Origin: an uncultured Caulobacteraceae bacterium
GTDB lineage: Bacteria > Pseudomonadota > Alphaproteobacteria > Caulobacterales > Caulobacteraceae
NCBI GenBank assembly: GCA_937138625.1
Contig: CAKZPF010000006.1
Location: 1-64,000, forward strand
Direction: 5' to 3'
Length of the DNA: 64,000 nt
Shown here in pieces: positions 44,969-54,856 of this stretch (its first letter is position 1; every line of letters starts with the position of its first letter). A program made the translations under genes and the position numbers. The notes beneath the pieces were generated by a model that saw only the letters and a list, made by a program, of their open reading frames with translations, had not been told where the DNA came from and did no database searches.

Positions 44969-47266
44969 TTACAAACTGTGTCTGAGGTCAAAGCGATCCA
45001 ATTGCATGACCTTGACCCAGGCTTTGACAAAATCTTGCACGAACTGAGTCTCGGCACCATTGACCCCATAAGCCTCAGCCACAACCCTCAGCTCGGCGTT
45101 AGAGCCAAAGATCAGGTCCACAGGTGTGGCTGTATATTTGACGTGACCAGTTTCGCGATCCACCCCTTCATAAAGGCCCTCTGTCTTGGTTTTGCGCCAC
45201 ACAGTAGACATGTCCAACAGATTGACAAAAAAGTCATTGCTGAGCGTGCCCGGTCGATCTGTGAACACACCATGGGGACTGCCATCTACTGTGGCCCCCA
45301 AGGCCCGCATCCCCCCGATCAAGGCCGTCATCTCCGGCACTGTCAGGTGTAACTGATCGGCTTTATCCACCATCATTTCCGTCGGTGAACGATAGCTACT
45401 CTCAGCATCAAAATAATTGCGGAAAGCATCGGCACGCGGTTCCAACACAGCAAAAGATTCTACATCCGTTTGCGCCGCTGTGGCATCAGCACGCCCTGGG
45501 GTGAAGGGCACTTTGACATTCATGCCAGCATTTTGCGCTGCCTTTTCAATGGCAGCCGCCCCACCCAGCACGATCAGATCCGCCATCGAGACCTGCGTGC
45601 CATCGGATTGGCGGTCATTGAAATCTGCCTGGATGGCCTTCAGGGTATCCAATACCTTTTTTATTTCTTTTGGGGTATTGGCCTGCCAATCGATTTGAGG
45701 AGCCAGCCGGATGCGCGCGCCATTGGCGCCTCCCCGCATGTCCGAAGCCCGGAATGTTGAAGCTGAGGCCCAGGCCGTGCGCACCAGCTCCGGCACCGTC
45801 AAACCCGAGCGTAGAATTTGCGTTTTTAATGCCTTCGCCTCATGGGCATCGATCAGCTTATGATCCACCTCCGGTATGGGATCCTGCCAGATCAGCTCGT
45901 CTTGGGGCACGTATTTGCCCAGATACCTAGCATTGGGCCCCATATCACGATGCGTCAACTTGAACCACGCCTTGGCAAACGCCTGCTGGTACTCACCAGG
46001 GTTGGCCAAAAACCGTTCGGCGATTTTGCGATATCGGGGGTCAAACTTGATTGCTAAGTCCGCCGTGGTCATCACAGGAGGGTTATATTTCCCCGCAATA
46101 TGCGCATCAGGCACACTTGTGTGCAAATCTTTGTTTTTTGGCACCCACTGGATGGCTCCACCGGGACTACGGGTTTGCTGCCACTCGTTGTTCAGAAGAT
46201 TTTCAAGATAAAGCGTCGTCCACTGTGTTGGGGCTTGGGTCCATGCCCCTTCTAGGCCACTGGTGACTGTGTCTTCGGAATGCCCTTTGCCACAGGTGTT
46301 CTTCCACCCCAGGCCCTGTTCTTCAAGGGTCGCCCCCCCAGGCTCGGCTGCTAAACAGTCCTGAGCTTTGTGGGCCCCATGCATTTTACCAAAGGTATGT
46401 CCCCCGGCAATCAAAGCAACGGTTTCTTCGTCATTCATAGCCATGCGACCAAAGGCCACGCGAATATTATGGGCCGATCCTATGGGGTCAGGCTTACCCA
46501 TCGGGCCTTCCGGATTGACATATATCAACCCCATGTGGGTGGCCCCTAAGGGCCGTTGCAGCTCGCCACCATGGTCTTGACGATCACTGGCCAGCATTTC
46601 CGCTTCCGGACCCCAGTAGACCAGGTCAGGCTCCCAATCATCGGTGCGTCCACCGGCAAAGCCATAGGTCTCAAAGCCCATATTCTCAAGGGCCACATTG
46701 CCCGTCAGCACCATCAAGTCACCCCATGACAAAGCTTTGCCGTATTTTTGTTTGATGGGCCACAATAGACGACGGGCCTTATCGAGATTACCATTATCAG
46801 GCCAACTGTTCAGAGGATCAAAGCGCATTTGCGCCCCTTCGCCGCCACCGCGGCCATCCAGGGTGCGATAGGTCCCCGCACTGTGCCAAGCCATACGAAT
46901 AAAAAACGGACCGTAATTGCCAAAGTCCGCAGGCCACCAATCCTGTGATGTAGTCAGAAGCGCATCGATATCGGCCTTCACCGCATCTAAGTCCAACTCT
47001 AAGAAAGCCTCGGCGTAATTAAAATCTGCGCCATAAGGATTTGACCGACCGTCATGGTCGCGTAAGGATGACAAGTCGAGCTGGTCTGGCCACCAAAACC
47101 GATTAGACTTCGCCTGTTGAGGGGCCACCTTGCCCATGCCAATAGCCCCGCTGGGCTTACTGATCGTCTCGGAGCCGGAGCCTTTAGCCGTCGCCATCTG
47201 CGGCCCCAATGACAGTCCAAAAACAATTGCCACCGCACTGGTGGCCAATAGATGTTTGCGCTTCAT
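44969..47266 (-). CDS. katG: Catalase-peroxidase with N-terminal signal peptide
   Basis: Bifunctional heme enzyme removing peroxide; 765 residues. N-terminus [20 protein letters not shown]... MATA-KG is a cleavable signal peptide (cut near residue 27), so the enzyme is predicted periplasmic like KatP; most KatG are cytoplasmic. Distal-pocket residues R124, W127, H128 are in [11 protein letters not shown], and YVNPEGPMG and [19 protein letters not shown] hold the adduct Tyr and proximal His. Monocistronic, with the upstream 267 bp probably carrying regulation. No oxyR is next to it. Confidence 0.95.
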   Translation of the reverse strand: MKRKHLLATSAVAIVFGLSLGPQMATAKGSGSETISKPSGAIGMGKVAPQQAKSNRFWWPDQLDLSSLRDHDGRSNPYGADFNYAEAFLELDLDAVKADIDALLTTSQDWWPADFGNYGPFFIRMAWHSAGTYRTLDGRGGGEGAQMRFDPLNSWPDNGNLDKARRLLWPIKQKYGKALSWGDLMVLTGNVALENMGFETYGFAGGRTDDWEPDLVYWGPEAEMLASDRQDHGGELQRPLGATHMGLIYVNPEGPMGKPDPIGSAHNIRVAFGRMAMNDEETVALIAGGHTFGKMHGAHKAQDCLAAEPGGATLEEQGLGWKNTCGKGHSEDTVTSGLEGAWTQAPTQWTTLYLENLLNNEWQQTRSPGGAIQWVPKNKDLHTSVPDAHIAGKYNPPVMTTADLAIKFDPRYRKIAERFLANPGEYQQAFAKAWFKLTHRDMGPNARYLGKYVPQDELIWQDPIPEVDHKLIDAHEAKALKTQILRSGLTVPELVRTAWASASTFRASDMRGGANGARIRLAPQIDWQANTPKEIKKVLDTLKAIQADFNDRQSDGTQVSMADLIVLGGAAAIEKAAQNAGMNVKVPFTPGRADATAAQTDVESFAVLEPRADAFRNYFDAESSYRSPTEMMVDKADQLHLTVPEMTALIGGMRALGATVDGSPHGVFTDRPGTLSNDFFVNLLDMSTVWRKTKTEGLYEGVDRETGHVKYTATPVDLIFGSNAELRVVAEAYGVNGAETQFVQDFVKAWVKVMQLDRFDLRHSL

Positions 47267-47533
47267 ACTGCGTTTCCCCTGATTTGCTCATCATCAATTT
47301 TCACTATGAACACCAACACCGTCAGAATGGGAGTTACCCATCTCTCTGCTGATGTTCGCGTCACAGGCGAAGTTATTACGCAGCGTTCAATTGGTAAAAT
47401 CATTAATTTTTATCTCTTCCATAGATTTTGCCTATAACTCAGGGATGCGGGGATGTGCGCAGGCATTCCCTCCGAGATCAAACCCATGTACATCCAGTCC
47501 CTGAAAGGTCACGTACAACCCTAGGGTTCAAAT
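47267..47533. other. Intergenic region between katG and Kef-type gene
   Basis: 267 bp between divergent genes. No RNA gene or clear operator recognised; an OxyR site cannot be assigned by eye. GCGTCACAGGCGAAG and TTAATTTTTATC are unremarkable. Confidence 0.35.
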
Positions 47534-49276
47534 ATGTCAGCGCCCAGTATTGATCATCATCAGGTGATGGACGTGATGTCCGCGATTGTGCTGTTTTTCG
47601 GCATTGCGGGCGTGGTGGTGCCGTTGTTGCAGCGGCTGCGGCTGTCGCCGGTGTTGGGCTATTTGCTGTGTGGGATTGCGATTGGTCCTTATGGGTTGTC
47701 GGTGTTCGCCGAGGCCTATCCGTGGCTTGGGCCCATCACCATCCAAGACACCAACACCGTCAATCTGTTGGGAGAATTGGGCATCATCAGTCTGATGTTT
47801 ATGATCGGGCTGGAGCTCTCGCTTGATCGGCTGAAAGAGCTGAAGCGCTATATCTTTGGCCTGGGGTCGGCCCAGATTCTGGTCTGTGCCGTCGTGATTT
47901 TTGGCATCGCCAGCCTGTTTGACAACAGCCTACAGGCCGCCATTGTTTTGGGCGCGGCCTTTGCCTTGTCATCGACGGCCATTGTGATGAAATTGCTCCA
48001 GGAACGTCGGCTGTCGAACACGCCCATCGGCATTTTGTGCTTTTCGATTTTGCTGATGCAGGACTTGGCGGTGGTGCCGATTTTGGTTCTGGCCAGTTCG
48101 TTCTCGGGCCAAGGTGAGGAATCGGTTCTGGTGACGCTGGCGACGTCATTGGTGCTGGGCACCGTAACCATCGTCGCCATGTATTGGTTGGGCAAAAAAG
48201 GGCTGCGGCCCCTGTTGCGCTCGGTCAGCCATTCGACCAACCCCGAATGGCTCGCGGCCTTTGTGGTGTTTGTGGCCATTGGCTTTGCCGCCTTGACCTA
48301 TGCGACCGGGTTATCCCTCGCGCTGGGGGCCTTTATGGCCGGTTTGCTGATTTCCGAAACCGAGTTCAAACACGAGGTCGAGGTCATCATCGAGCCCCTT
48401 AAGGGGCTGTTGTTGGGCATCTTCTTTTTGTCCATCGGCATGATGATCAATCTCCTCGAGGTTATGGACAACCCTGTGTTGTTGCCCTTGTCTGTGGTGG
48501 GCATTTATCTGATCAAGGCCGCCATTATTTTTCCCTTGTGCCTGCTGTTTCGCGTGCCCAGCCGCCAAGCGGGCGAGGCCGCCGTTTATCTGGCCGAGCC
48601 TGGTGAATTTGCCCTGATGATTTTGGGGGTGGCCATGGCCACGGGCCTGATGCCCACCGATCATGTGCAGTTCTTTTTGTTGGTGACGGTGGTGGCGATG
48701 ATGCTGACGCCAGGCTTGTTCAAATTGGCCCCCCATGTGGGGCGGATCAGTCATCAGCTGTTCGAAGGCCGCGCCGATATCCAAACGCCTGAAACCTCTG
48801 CCGCCCACACCACTGTTGTGATTGCTGGTTTTGGGCGGGTGGGCCAACTGGTGGGCCGCGCCCTTGAAAAACAAGGGGTGCCCTATACGGCGCTCGATAT
48901 GGATGCGGAACGGGTGCGGACACTGAAACGCCAGGGCTTCCCCATCATCTATGCCGATGCCCGCAAGCCCGATCTGTGGCGACGCCTGGTGAGCACCGAC
49001 ATCGAGGCCGTGGTCATCGCCATTGATGATCACACGGTCGCCCCGCACATCCTCAACACCCTCAAAGCCCAATCCCCGCTGCTGCCGGTGATTATGCGCG
49101 CCGAGGACTTGGCCGGCTTGCACGCCTTGTATGATGCCGGGGCCAGCCATGTGGTGGCCGAAACGCTGGAATCCAGTCTGCGCATCGCCGAGCTGTTGAT
49201 GGAGACCTTGGGCAAATCGCCCGAGGAGGTTCGTCACCTCAGCCCCCACCTCGAAGTGCAAAACACCAAAACCTGA
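47534..49276 (+). CDS. Kef-type K+:H+ antiporter with RCK domain
   Basis: CPA2 antiporter of 580 residues: about 12 transmembrane helices to residue ~390 (SPVLGYLLCGIAIGPYG, ELGIISLMFMIGLELS, AFALSSTAIVMKLLQE, SLALGAFMAGLLISE), then a TrkA-N/RCK domain from about 420 (TVVIAGFGRVGQLVGRAL, YADARKPDLWRRL, VIAIDDH). It resembles KefB/KefC/YbaL potassium efflux systems that respond to nucleotides or glutathione adducts; the exact member is undecided. No kefF/kefG partner is adjacent. Confidence 0.92.
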   Translation: MSAPSIDHHQVMDVMSAIVLFFGIAGVVVPLLQRLRLSPVLGYLLCGIAIGPYGLSVFAEAYPWLGPITIQDTNTVNLLGELGIISLMFMIGLELSLDRLKELKRYIFGLGSAQILVCAVVIFGIASLFDNSLQAAIVLGAAFALSSTAIVMKLLQERRLSNTPIGILCFSILLMQDLAVVPILVLASSFSGQGEESVLVTLATSLVLGTVTIVAMYWLGKKGLRPLLRSVSHSTNPEWLAAFVVFVAIGFAALTYATGLSLALGAFMAGLLISETEFKHEVEVIIEPLKGLLLGIFFLSIGMMINLLEVMDNPVLLPLSVVGIYLIKAAIIFPLCLLFRVPSRQAGEAAVYLAEPGEFALMILGVAMATGLMPTDHVQFFLLVTVVAMMLTPGLFKLAPHVGRISHQLFEGRADIQTPETSAAHTTVVIAGFGRVGQLVGRALEKQGVPYTALDMDAERVRTLKRQGFPIIYADARKPDLWRRLVSTDIEAVVIAIDDHTVAPHILNTLKAQSPLLPVIMRAEDLAGLHALYDAGASHVVAETLESSLRIAELLMETLGKSPEEVRHLSPHLEVQNTKT

Positions 49277-49364
49277 CCCCGGGCCTTTCGCATGCCCTGT
49301 GGCACTCAGCCACATGGACGTCTATTGGGCTTCTGATTACCTATCTGGAATGGACCCTAAAAAC

Positions 49365-49988
49365 ATGCACATTCATCCCCGATATTTAGCCCCTATGGCC
49401 CTGAGCGCTTTCGTGATCGCTTGCACGCCAGAGCGCGCAGCCCCCTCTGCACCCTCGCAAACACAATACGACACAGAGGCCCTTGTGGCCCAGGCCCAGG
49501 ATGTGGTGGAGCGGTTCCAGACCGCACTAAAAACAGAGCTTGTCAGCGCGATGCAAGCCGGCGGGCCGCAACACGCCGTTAGCGTCTGCGAAGCACAAGC
49601 ACCAAAAATTGCACAGGGGATTGAAGCCGAAACCGGCTGGCGCGTGCAGCGGGTGGCCTTGAAAACCCGCAACCCCGCCAACCAACCCACGGATACCCAA
49701 CGCGTTGTCCTCGAGCAATTTGACCAAGCGCTTCGCACTGGCGTCGGGGCGAGTATACCCCATCATAGTTTCGTAACGGACAAACGCTGGGTTTATATGC
49801 GCCCGATCTCGACACAAGGGGTCTGCTTGACCTGTCATGGTCAAAATGTTGATGCTGACCTTCTTGCCAACATCCAAAGCCATTATCCCGATGACCTGGC
49901 CACAGGGTTTGCCGAAGGGGATTTACGAGGGGCCTTTGTGATCTCGGCACCGCTGGACACCATCTCCCTTCCAGCAGACACGCCTTAA
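49365..49988 (+). CDS. DUF3365/Tll0287-like heme-binding lipoprotein
   Basis: Predicted 207-residue periplasmic lipoprotein. Lipobox in LSAFVIAC-TPERA near residue 20. The rest fits the Tll0287/DUF3365 fold: VSVCEAQAPKIAQGIEAETGWRVQRVALKTRNPANQPT and YMRPISTQGVCLTCHG, with a single CxxCH heme c motif. Such proteins are proposed redox or gas-ligand sensors, often with a cysteine as axial ligand. ATG 49365 gives a good lipoprotein n-region; ATG 49350 is also possible. Confidence 0.85.
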   Translation: MHIHPRYLAPMALSAFVIACTPERAAPSAPSQTQYDTEALVAQAQDVVERFQTALKTELVSAMQAGGPQHAVSVCEAQAPKIAQGIEAETGWRVQRVALKTRNPANQPTDTQRVVLEQFDQALRTGVGASIPHHSFVTDKRWVYMRPISTQGVCLTCHGQNVDADLLANIQSHYPDDLATGFAEGDLRGAFVISAPLDTISLPADTP

Positions 49989-50044
49989 GGCTATGTTAAA
50001 CGCCCAGTTTTTATGGTGTGGGGAAACAAAAAGGATACTGACAT

Positions 50045-50341
50045 ATGCTGCCTGCCATTGCTTGGTTGTTCAACACCATCGTCGACATCGTTTTTTGGGC
50101 GGTGATCATCAACGCCATTCTCAGCTGGCTGTTCGCCTTTAACGTGATCAATGCCGGCAACCAGTTCGTGGGCGCGGTCAGCCGCGTGCTGAATGCCATC
50201 ACCGAGCCTTTGTTGCGGCCCTTCCGGAAATTCATCCCCCCCATCGGCGGTGTGGACCTCAGCCCCCTGGTGCTGTTGCTGGCCTTGCAGTTCGTGCGTA
50301 TTCTGGTTAATGAGCAACTGCGCGCCTTGATGTACACCTAG
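50045..50341 (+). CDS. YggT-family membrane protein
   Basis: A 98-residue inner-membrane protein with two hydrophobic segments (LFNTIVDIVFWAVIINAILSWLFAF and PLVLLLALQFVRILV) and the family's EPLLRPFRKFIPPIGGVDLSPLV. YggT proteins are linked to osmotic or division functions. AAAAGGATACTGACAT precedes the ATG. It is 109 bp upstream of folD. Confidence 0.93.
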   Translation: MLPAIAWLFNTIVDIVFWAVIINAILSWLFAFNVINAGNQFVGAVSRVLNAITEPLLRPFRKFIPPIGGVDLSPLVLLLALQFVRILVNEQLRALMYT

Positions 50342-50450
50342 TGCTCTGACGCATTGACGACAGAGGTCAAGTTGCGCTTAGAAGGACCCTCGTTCATCAG
50401 ATGACGGGCCCCTGAGCACCCACGCCCGTCCATACGTTCCGGAGGGGCAG

Positions 50451-51359
50451 ATGACAGCGCACCATATCGACGGCAAGGCCCTGAGCCAGCATGTTCAAGA
50501 TGAGATCGGCAAAGCCACCGCTTTGTTGAAAGAGGCCTATGGCAAAACCCCAACCCTGACCGTCGTGCTGGTGGGCGAAGACCCTGCCAGCCAAGTGTAT
50601 GTGCGCTCGAAAATCAAAGCCACCGAGGCCTGCGGCCTGCACAGCCTAGAACACCGGCTGCCCGCCAGCGCCAGCGAAGAGATGGTCAAGGGCCTTGTCC
50701 GTGACCTGAGCCAATCTGATGATGTCGATGGCATTCTGGTGCAGCTGCCCCTGCCCGATCACATCAGCAGCCATGCGGTGATCAATGCCATCGCGCCAGA
50801 AAAAGATGTCGATGGCTTGACGGAAATCAGCGCCGGACGCTTGGCGTTGGGCAAGCCAGGTCTGCACCCTTGCACCCCCACAGGCTGTGTGATGTTGGCC
50901 AAACAAGCCTTGGGTGAGCTGACGGGTAAACATGTGGTCATCATTGGTCGCTCGATTTTGGTGGGACGTCCAGCGGCCCAATTGTTTTTGGCGGAAAACT
51001 GCACCGTCACCATTGCCCACTCGAAAACCGATGACCTGCCCGCGGTCTGTCGTCAGGCCGACATTTTGGTGCCCGCCGTGGGCCGGCCGCAATTTGTGCA
51101 GGGCGATTGGATCAAGCCCGGCGCCACCGTTATTGATGTCGGGATCAATCGTATCGATGCCCCGGAAAAAGGGGCGGGCAAGACCCGGCTGGTGGGGGAT
51201 GTGGACTTTGACAGCGCCCAGGCCGTTGCCGGCCATATCACACCGGTGCCCGGGGGCGTGGGGCCCATGACCATTGCCTGCTTGATGCGCAACACCTTGC
51301 TCGCGGCCTGCGCCCGCCGAGGCTGGCAGATCCCTGACCCTCAAAACGAACCCGCCTAA
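50451..51359 (+). CDS. folD: Bifunctional methylene-THF dehydrogenase/cyclohydrolase FolD
   Basis: Interconverts methylene- and formyl-tetrahydrofolate; 302 residues. Conserved motifs: VGEDPASQVYVRSKIKATEACGL, DGILVQLPLPDHI, PEKDVDGLTEISAGRL, CTPTGCVML, HVVIIGRSILVGRPAAQLFL and PGATVIDVGINR, ending with PVPGGVGPMTIACLMRNTL. GGAGGGG before the ATG. The transporter gene starts 10 bp after the stop. Confidence 0.97.
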   Translation: MTAHHIDGKALSQHVQDEIGKATALLKEAYGKTPTLTVVLVGEDPASQVYVRSKIKATEACGLHSLEHRLPASASEEMVKGLVRDLSQSDDVDGILVQLPLPDHISSHAVINAIAPEKDVDGLTEISAGRLALGKPGLHPCTPTGCVMLAKQALGELTGKHVVIIGRSILVGRPAAQLFLAENCTVTIAHSKTDDLPAVCRQADILVPAVGRPQFVQGDWIKPGATVIDVGINRIDAPEKGAGKTRLVGDVDFDSAQAVAGHITPVPGGVGPMTIACLMRNTLLAACARRGWQIPDPQNEPA

Positions 51360-51369
51360 GGATCAGACC

Positions 51370-52974
51370 ATGACCCAGACCGACAGCACCCCGGCACATC
51401 CCGAACACACCGCGCTGGCCAACGACCCGAAATTGGTGATTTTCGCCTCGTCATTGGGCACGGTCTTTGAGTGGTACGACTTTTTTATCTATGCCTCGCT
51501 GGCGGCCTTTTTTGGACAACAATTCTTCCCTGCTGGGGACGCCACCGCCGCCATTCTGGCCAATTTGGCCATTCTGGGCGCGGGCTTTGCGGCGCGGCCG
51601 TTGGGGGCGATCATCTTTGGGCAAATGGGTGATGTCTTGGGACGCAAGCACACCTTTTTGGTGACCATCACCTTGATGGGCGGGGCCACGGCCTTGATCG
51701 GGATCTTGCCCACCTATGCCCAAATCGGGGTGATGGCACCCATCTTGTTGGTCACCTTACGTCTGATCCAAGGTCTGGCCCTGGGCGGTGAATATGGCGG
51801 GGCGGCCATCTATGTCGCCGAACACGCACCCTATAACAAGCGTGGGGCCTATACGGGCTGGATCCAGATCACGGCGGGCCTTGGCTTCTTAATGTCACTG
51901 CTGGTGATCCTTGGCACACGGCAGGTCGTGGGCGAGGAAGCCTTTGGGGAATGGGGCTGGCGTATCCCCTTTTTGTTGTCCGTGTTCCTGTTGGCCATTT
52001 CGATTTTTGTGCGCCTCAAGCTGAACGAAAGTCCGATTTTTGCCAAGATGAAGGCCGAGGGCACGACCTCTCGCGCCCCCTTACGCGAAGTGTTCACCTC
52101 CAAGGCTTTGGTTTGGCGCATGATCACCGCCTGTTTGGGGGCCAATGCGGGCCAAGGGGTGTTGTGGTACACCTCCCAGATCTACGCGCTTTACTTCCTG
52201 ACCACGCAGATGAAAATTCCAGGAGTGTATGCCAACATCGTAATGGTGGCGGTGGTCGTGATCACCACACCTTTGTTTGCCATTTTTGGCTGGCTGTCTG
52301 ACCGGGTGGGCCGCAAAACCATCATCGCCGCCGGGCTGATCATGGGCACGGTCGCGATCTTCCCCACCTATCAGGCTCTGGCGCGCGCCGCGAACCCCGC
52401 TCTGATCGAGGCCACCGAGGCCGCCCCTGTGCGGCTGGTGGGGCCGGAATGCCCTATGCGCATCATGGACAAAAAACAGGTCACGGAATGTGGCCAAGCC
52501 AAAGCGTTCCTGGCCAATTCGGGTGTCAGCTATCAGTACCAAGCCATGGACGGTGCCCCGCTGGTGATCACGGTGGGCGAGACCAGCCTGCAAGGCTTTG
52601 ACCAAGACGTTTTGCGCCAAACCTTGCAAGACGCGGGTTATCCTGAAACCGTCAATCCCGATGAGGTCAATTGGGTCAAGGTGGTGGGGCTGATTGTGTT
52701 CCTGACCATTTTCGCCACCATGACCTATGGCCCCATTGCGGCCTTTTTGGTGGAGCTGTTCCCAGCGCGGGTGCGCTACTCGGCGCTTTCTATCCCCTAC
52801 CACATGGGTTCAGGCGTTATTGGTGGGTTCACGCCTTTTGTCAGCTTTGCGATCATGACCGCCACCGGCAACATTTATGCGGGTCTGTGGTACCCAGTGG
52901 CCATCGCGGGCCTTGGCTTTGTGATCAATATGCTGACCCTGCCGGAAACCCGGCACGTGGACATCACGCAGTAG
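51370..52974 (+). CDS. MFS transporter, metabolite:H+ symporter (MHS) family
   Basis: Twelve-helix secondary transporter of 534 residues. MHS features: SSLGTVFEWYDFFIYASLAAFFGQQFFP, the loop MGDVLGRKHTF, LRLIQGLALGGEYGGAAIYVAEHAP and GWLSDRVGRKTII. Between helices near 330 and 440 there is a long polar insertion (ALARAANPALIEATEA ... NPDEVNW) with three cysteines; ordinary members have a short loop there. The substrate (a dicarboxylate, proline or similar) is unknown. It is downstream of folD. Confidence 0.9.
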   Translation: MTQTDSTPAHPEHTALANDPKLVIFASSLGTVFEWYDFFIYASLAAFFGQQFFPAGDATAAILANLAILGAGFAARPLGAIIFGQMGDVLGRKHTFLVTITLMGGATALIGILPTYAQIGVMAPILLVTLRLIQGLALGGEYGGAAIYVAEHAPYNKRGAYTGWIQITAGLGFLMSLLVILGTRQVVGEEAFGEWGWRIPFLLSVFLLAISIFVRLKLNESPIFAKMKAEGTTSRAPLREVFTSKALVWRMITACLGANAGQGVLWYTSQIYALYFLTTQMKIPGVYANIVMVAVVVITTPLFAIFGWLSDRVGRKTIIAAGLIMGTVAIFPTYQALARAANPALIEATEAAPVRLVGPECPMRIMDKKQVTECGQAKAFLANSGVSYQYQAMDGAPLVITVGETSLQGFDQDVLRQTLQDAGYPETVNPDEVNWVKVVGLIVFLTIFATMTYGPIAAFLVELFPARVRYSALSIPYHMGSGVIGGFTPFVSFAIMTATGNIYAGLWYPVAIAGLGFVINMLTLPETRHVDITQ

Positions 52975-52977
52975 CCC

Positions 52978-53853
52978 TTAGTCTTTTGAGGGCTCTTTTG
53001 GCGGTTTTGGCGCTGCCTGTCGGCGCGCTTTGCGGCCCACCACGATCAGCTTGCGGCTGTGAATGGTATAGGCCTCTTCGTGGAAGCCGCCCCACATGTG
53101 GGTGACCTCCAGACCCGCGATGTTGAACATCAGGCGTGCCTCGGCGGGAAAGACATGGCGCATCTGCATTTCATAGGGATAACGCCGCAACAGGTTGTCT
53201 TCGCTGATCACATCATAAACACCATGCAACGTCTGGACCTGGTCAGGGTTCAGGGGCGTTGAGGTGGATACTTTGGAAAATTCAATACCGGTTTCTGGGT
53301 CCCGGCGCGTGTAAATGGGCAGCGGCGTGGTGTTGCCAAACATGGTGCAGGCAAAGGGATTGAGCATCTCTACCAGCAAAAAGCCCTTGTCATCCAAATG
53401 CCGCGCCGCCGCGATCAAAGCCGCCTGCTGCGCACCGGCATGGGCAATCAAGTTCAGGCTGTTAAAACCGATAAAGGCCAACCCGGCGCGCACCGGATGA
53501 TCCAGACGGCAAACATCGTGATGCACGATCTCGACACGGTCTTGGACGTCTTTGGGCTCGCGGGACAGGCGCTCTTCAAAACGTTTCAACTGGCCCTTGG
53601 ACAGGTCAACACCCACAACCGCCTTGCCCTCTCGCGCGAGAGGAATCGACAAGCGCCCCGTACCACAACACAAATCCAAAACAGGGCCTGGCAACAGCTC
53701 GGCCATGCGTTTCAGCATGACAATGTCATCCCCCACCAAGCCGCCGGTGGCGGGGTCATTTTTGCTGGCCGCATAGACCGGATCTTCGGGCCAGGGATAA
53801 TCTAGGTCATAAAAACGAACCTGGGGGTCATCGTCGCGAACGTCAGGATTCAT
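52978..53853 (-). CDS. Class I SAM-dependent methyltransferase
   Basis: A 291-residue enzyme with Rossmann motif GPVLDLCCGTGRLSIPLAREGKAVVGVDLSKGQLKRFEERL and a later VRAGLAFIGFNSLNLIA. After the core, FSKVSTSTPLNPDQVQTLHGVYDV and a helical end are of the kind seen in small-molecule methyltransferases. Substrate unknown. Its C-terminal end meets the transporter gene tail to tail with 3 bp between. Confidence 0.85.
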   Translation of the reverse strand: MNPDVRDDDPQVRFYDLDYPWPEDPVYAASKNDPATGGLVGDDIVMLKRMAELLPGPVLDLCCGTGRLSIPLAREGKAVVGVDLSKGQLKRFEERLSREPKDVQDRVEIVHHDVCRLDHPVRAGLAFIGFNSLNLIAHAGAQQAALIAAARHLDDKGFLLVEMLNPFACTMFGNTTPLPIYTRRDPETGIEFSKVSTSTPLNPDQVQTLHGVYDVISEDNLLRRYPYEMQMRHVFPAEARLMFNIAGLEVTHMWGGFHEEAYTIHSRKLIVVGRKARRQAAPKPPKEPSKD

Positions 53854-53923
53854 GCCAGCCTCTAGCGTTGAAAGCGCCAGTATACTGCCACAGGGCCTTT
53901 AAGAAAACTCGAACGGGTGGGGT

Positions 53924-54637
53924 TTATTCGCCGAAGCTATAGACCAAAGAGGCCCGCGTGGTGGTGTCGGTGCTCTCGCGCCCTGCCCGAGGGTCCGTGT
54001 CATAACGCAGATCAAAACTCAGGCGCGCCGACAAACTGCCCATCAGCTTAGAGGTCAAAGCCGCACTGTTGATCACCTGGGTGCTGTCGGTTGTCCACAA
54101 CACATCGGTATCGTTGCCAACGGTGACGTGCTCGTTGAAACTATGGGCAAAGCCCGAGCCCAAACGCACCGACAAGTTTTGCTCTGTCGCCCCTGTGGTG
54201 GGCTCATCACGCTTATAACCCGGCCCCCCTTCAAGGGTCCAATCGGTCATGGCGCTTTTGATCACATGATACCCCAGCCCCACACCGGCAAACAAACGGC
54301 TGTTGTAGCCCGAAAACTCGTCGCGTTCCCATGACCCCCGGCCATAGGCGAACAAACGATCGCTGAGGTCTCGGTCGGCCTGATAGGCCAGAAACTGTCG
54401 ATCCTTGGTGGTGGTGCCCGCACTTTCGGCAAAATCAATGGCGGCATCCAGGGTATGGGTCCAGACGCGGCCTTTGCCTTCCAACGTCAAGCTGGCCCCA
54501 AAATCCGAGGTTTCGGTATTGCCTGTCGTAAAACCGCCACCCAAGGCCCCTTCACCCGACCATTGCAGATCAAGCGCATGCCCGGGGCTGGCGGCAAGGG
54601 TTAGGGTCAGAACGGTGGCGGTGATTAAGGTACGCAT
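53924..54637 (-). CDS. DUF481 (YdiY-like) outer-membrane protein
   Basis: Exported protein of 237 residues: signal peptide MRTLITATVLTLTLAASPGHA, then beta-strand-rich sequence (GEGALGGGFTTGNTETSDFGASLTLEGKG, LFAGVGLGYHVIKSAMTDWTLEGGPGYKRDE, GSLSARLSFDLRYDT) ending in LVYSFGE, whose terminal aromatic context fits an outer-membrane barrel. The DUF481 family has no proven function. Divergent from the OB-fold stress gene. Confidence 0.87.
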   Translation of the reverse strand: MRTLITATVLTLTLAASPGHALDLQWSGEGALGGGFTTGNTETSDFGASLTLEGKGRVWTHTLDAAIDFAESAGTTTKDRQFLAYQADRDLSDRLFAYGRGSWERDEFSGYNSRLFAGVGLGYHVIKSAMTDWTLEGGPGYKRDEPTTGATEQNLSVRLGSGFAHSFNEHVTVGNDTDVLWTTDSTQVINSAALTSKLMGSLSARLSFDLRYDTDPRAGRESTDTTTRASLVYSFGE

Positions 54638-54856
54638 AGAGGTCTCCAGTGATCATTTTAAAAGAGCAGGACATCAAACCGGGCGTTTTATAAGGGGGTT
54701 GCCGCGTCTCAGGCAAGGGCTCGCTTTTATTGGCGCTTGATGGCCTGTCGGGCGACTCCCTATCGAGACCTAAGCAGCAATGCCCGAGGGTTATGCAGAC
54801 ATCGCACCCCCATCTTTGGGGTGCGGTCCGTATAACAAAAGCCCAAGGAGACCCCC
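54638..54856. other. Intergenic region with hairpin upstream of OB-fold gene
   Basis: 219 bp between divergent genes. CGCACCCC (54803-54810) and GGGGTGCG (54818-54825) form a hairpin about 30 bp before the ATG. It could shape the 5' UTR. No named riboswitch recognised. Confidence 0.45.

Noticed and set aside
48311..49315. 334-residue minus-strand frame opposite the Kef-type gene
   Set aside because: Shadow frame; His/Gln/Gly-rich without any recognisable fold.
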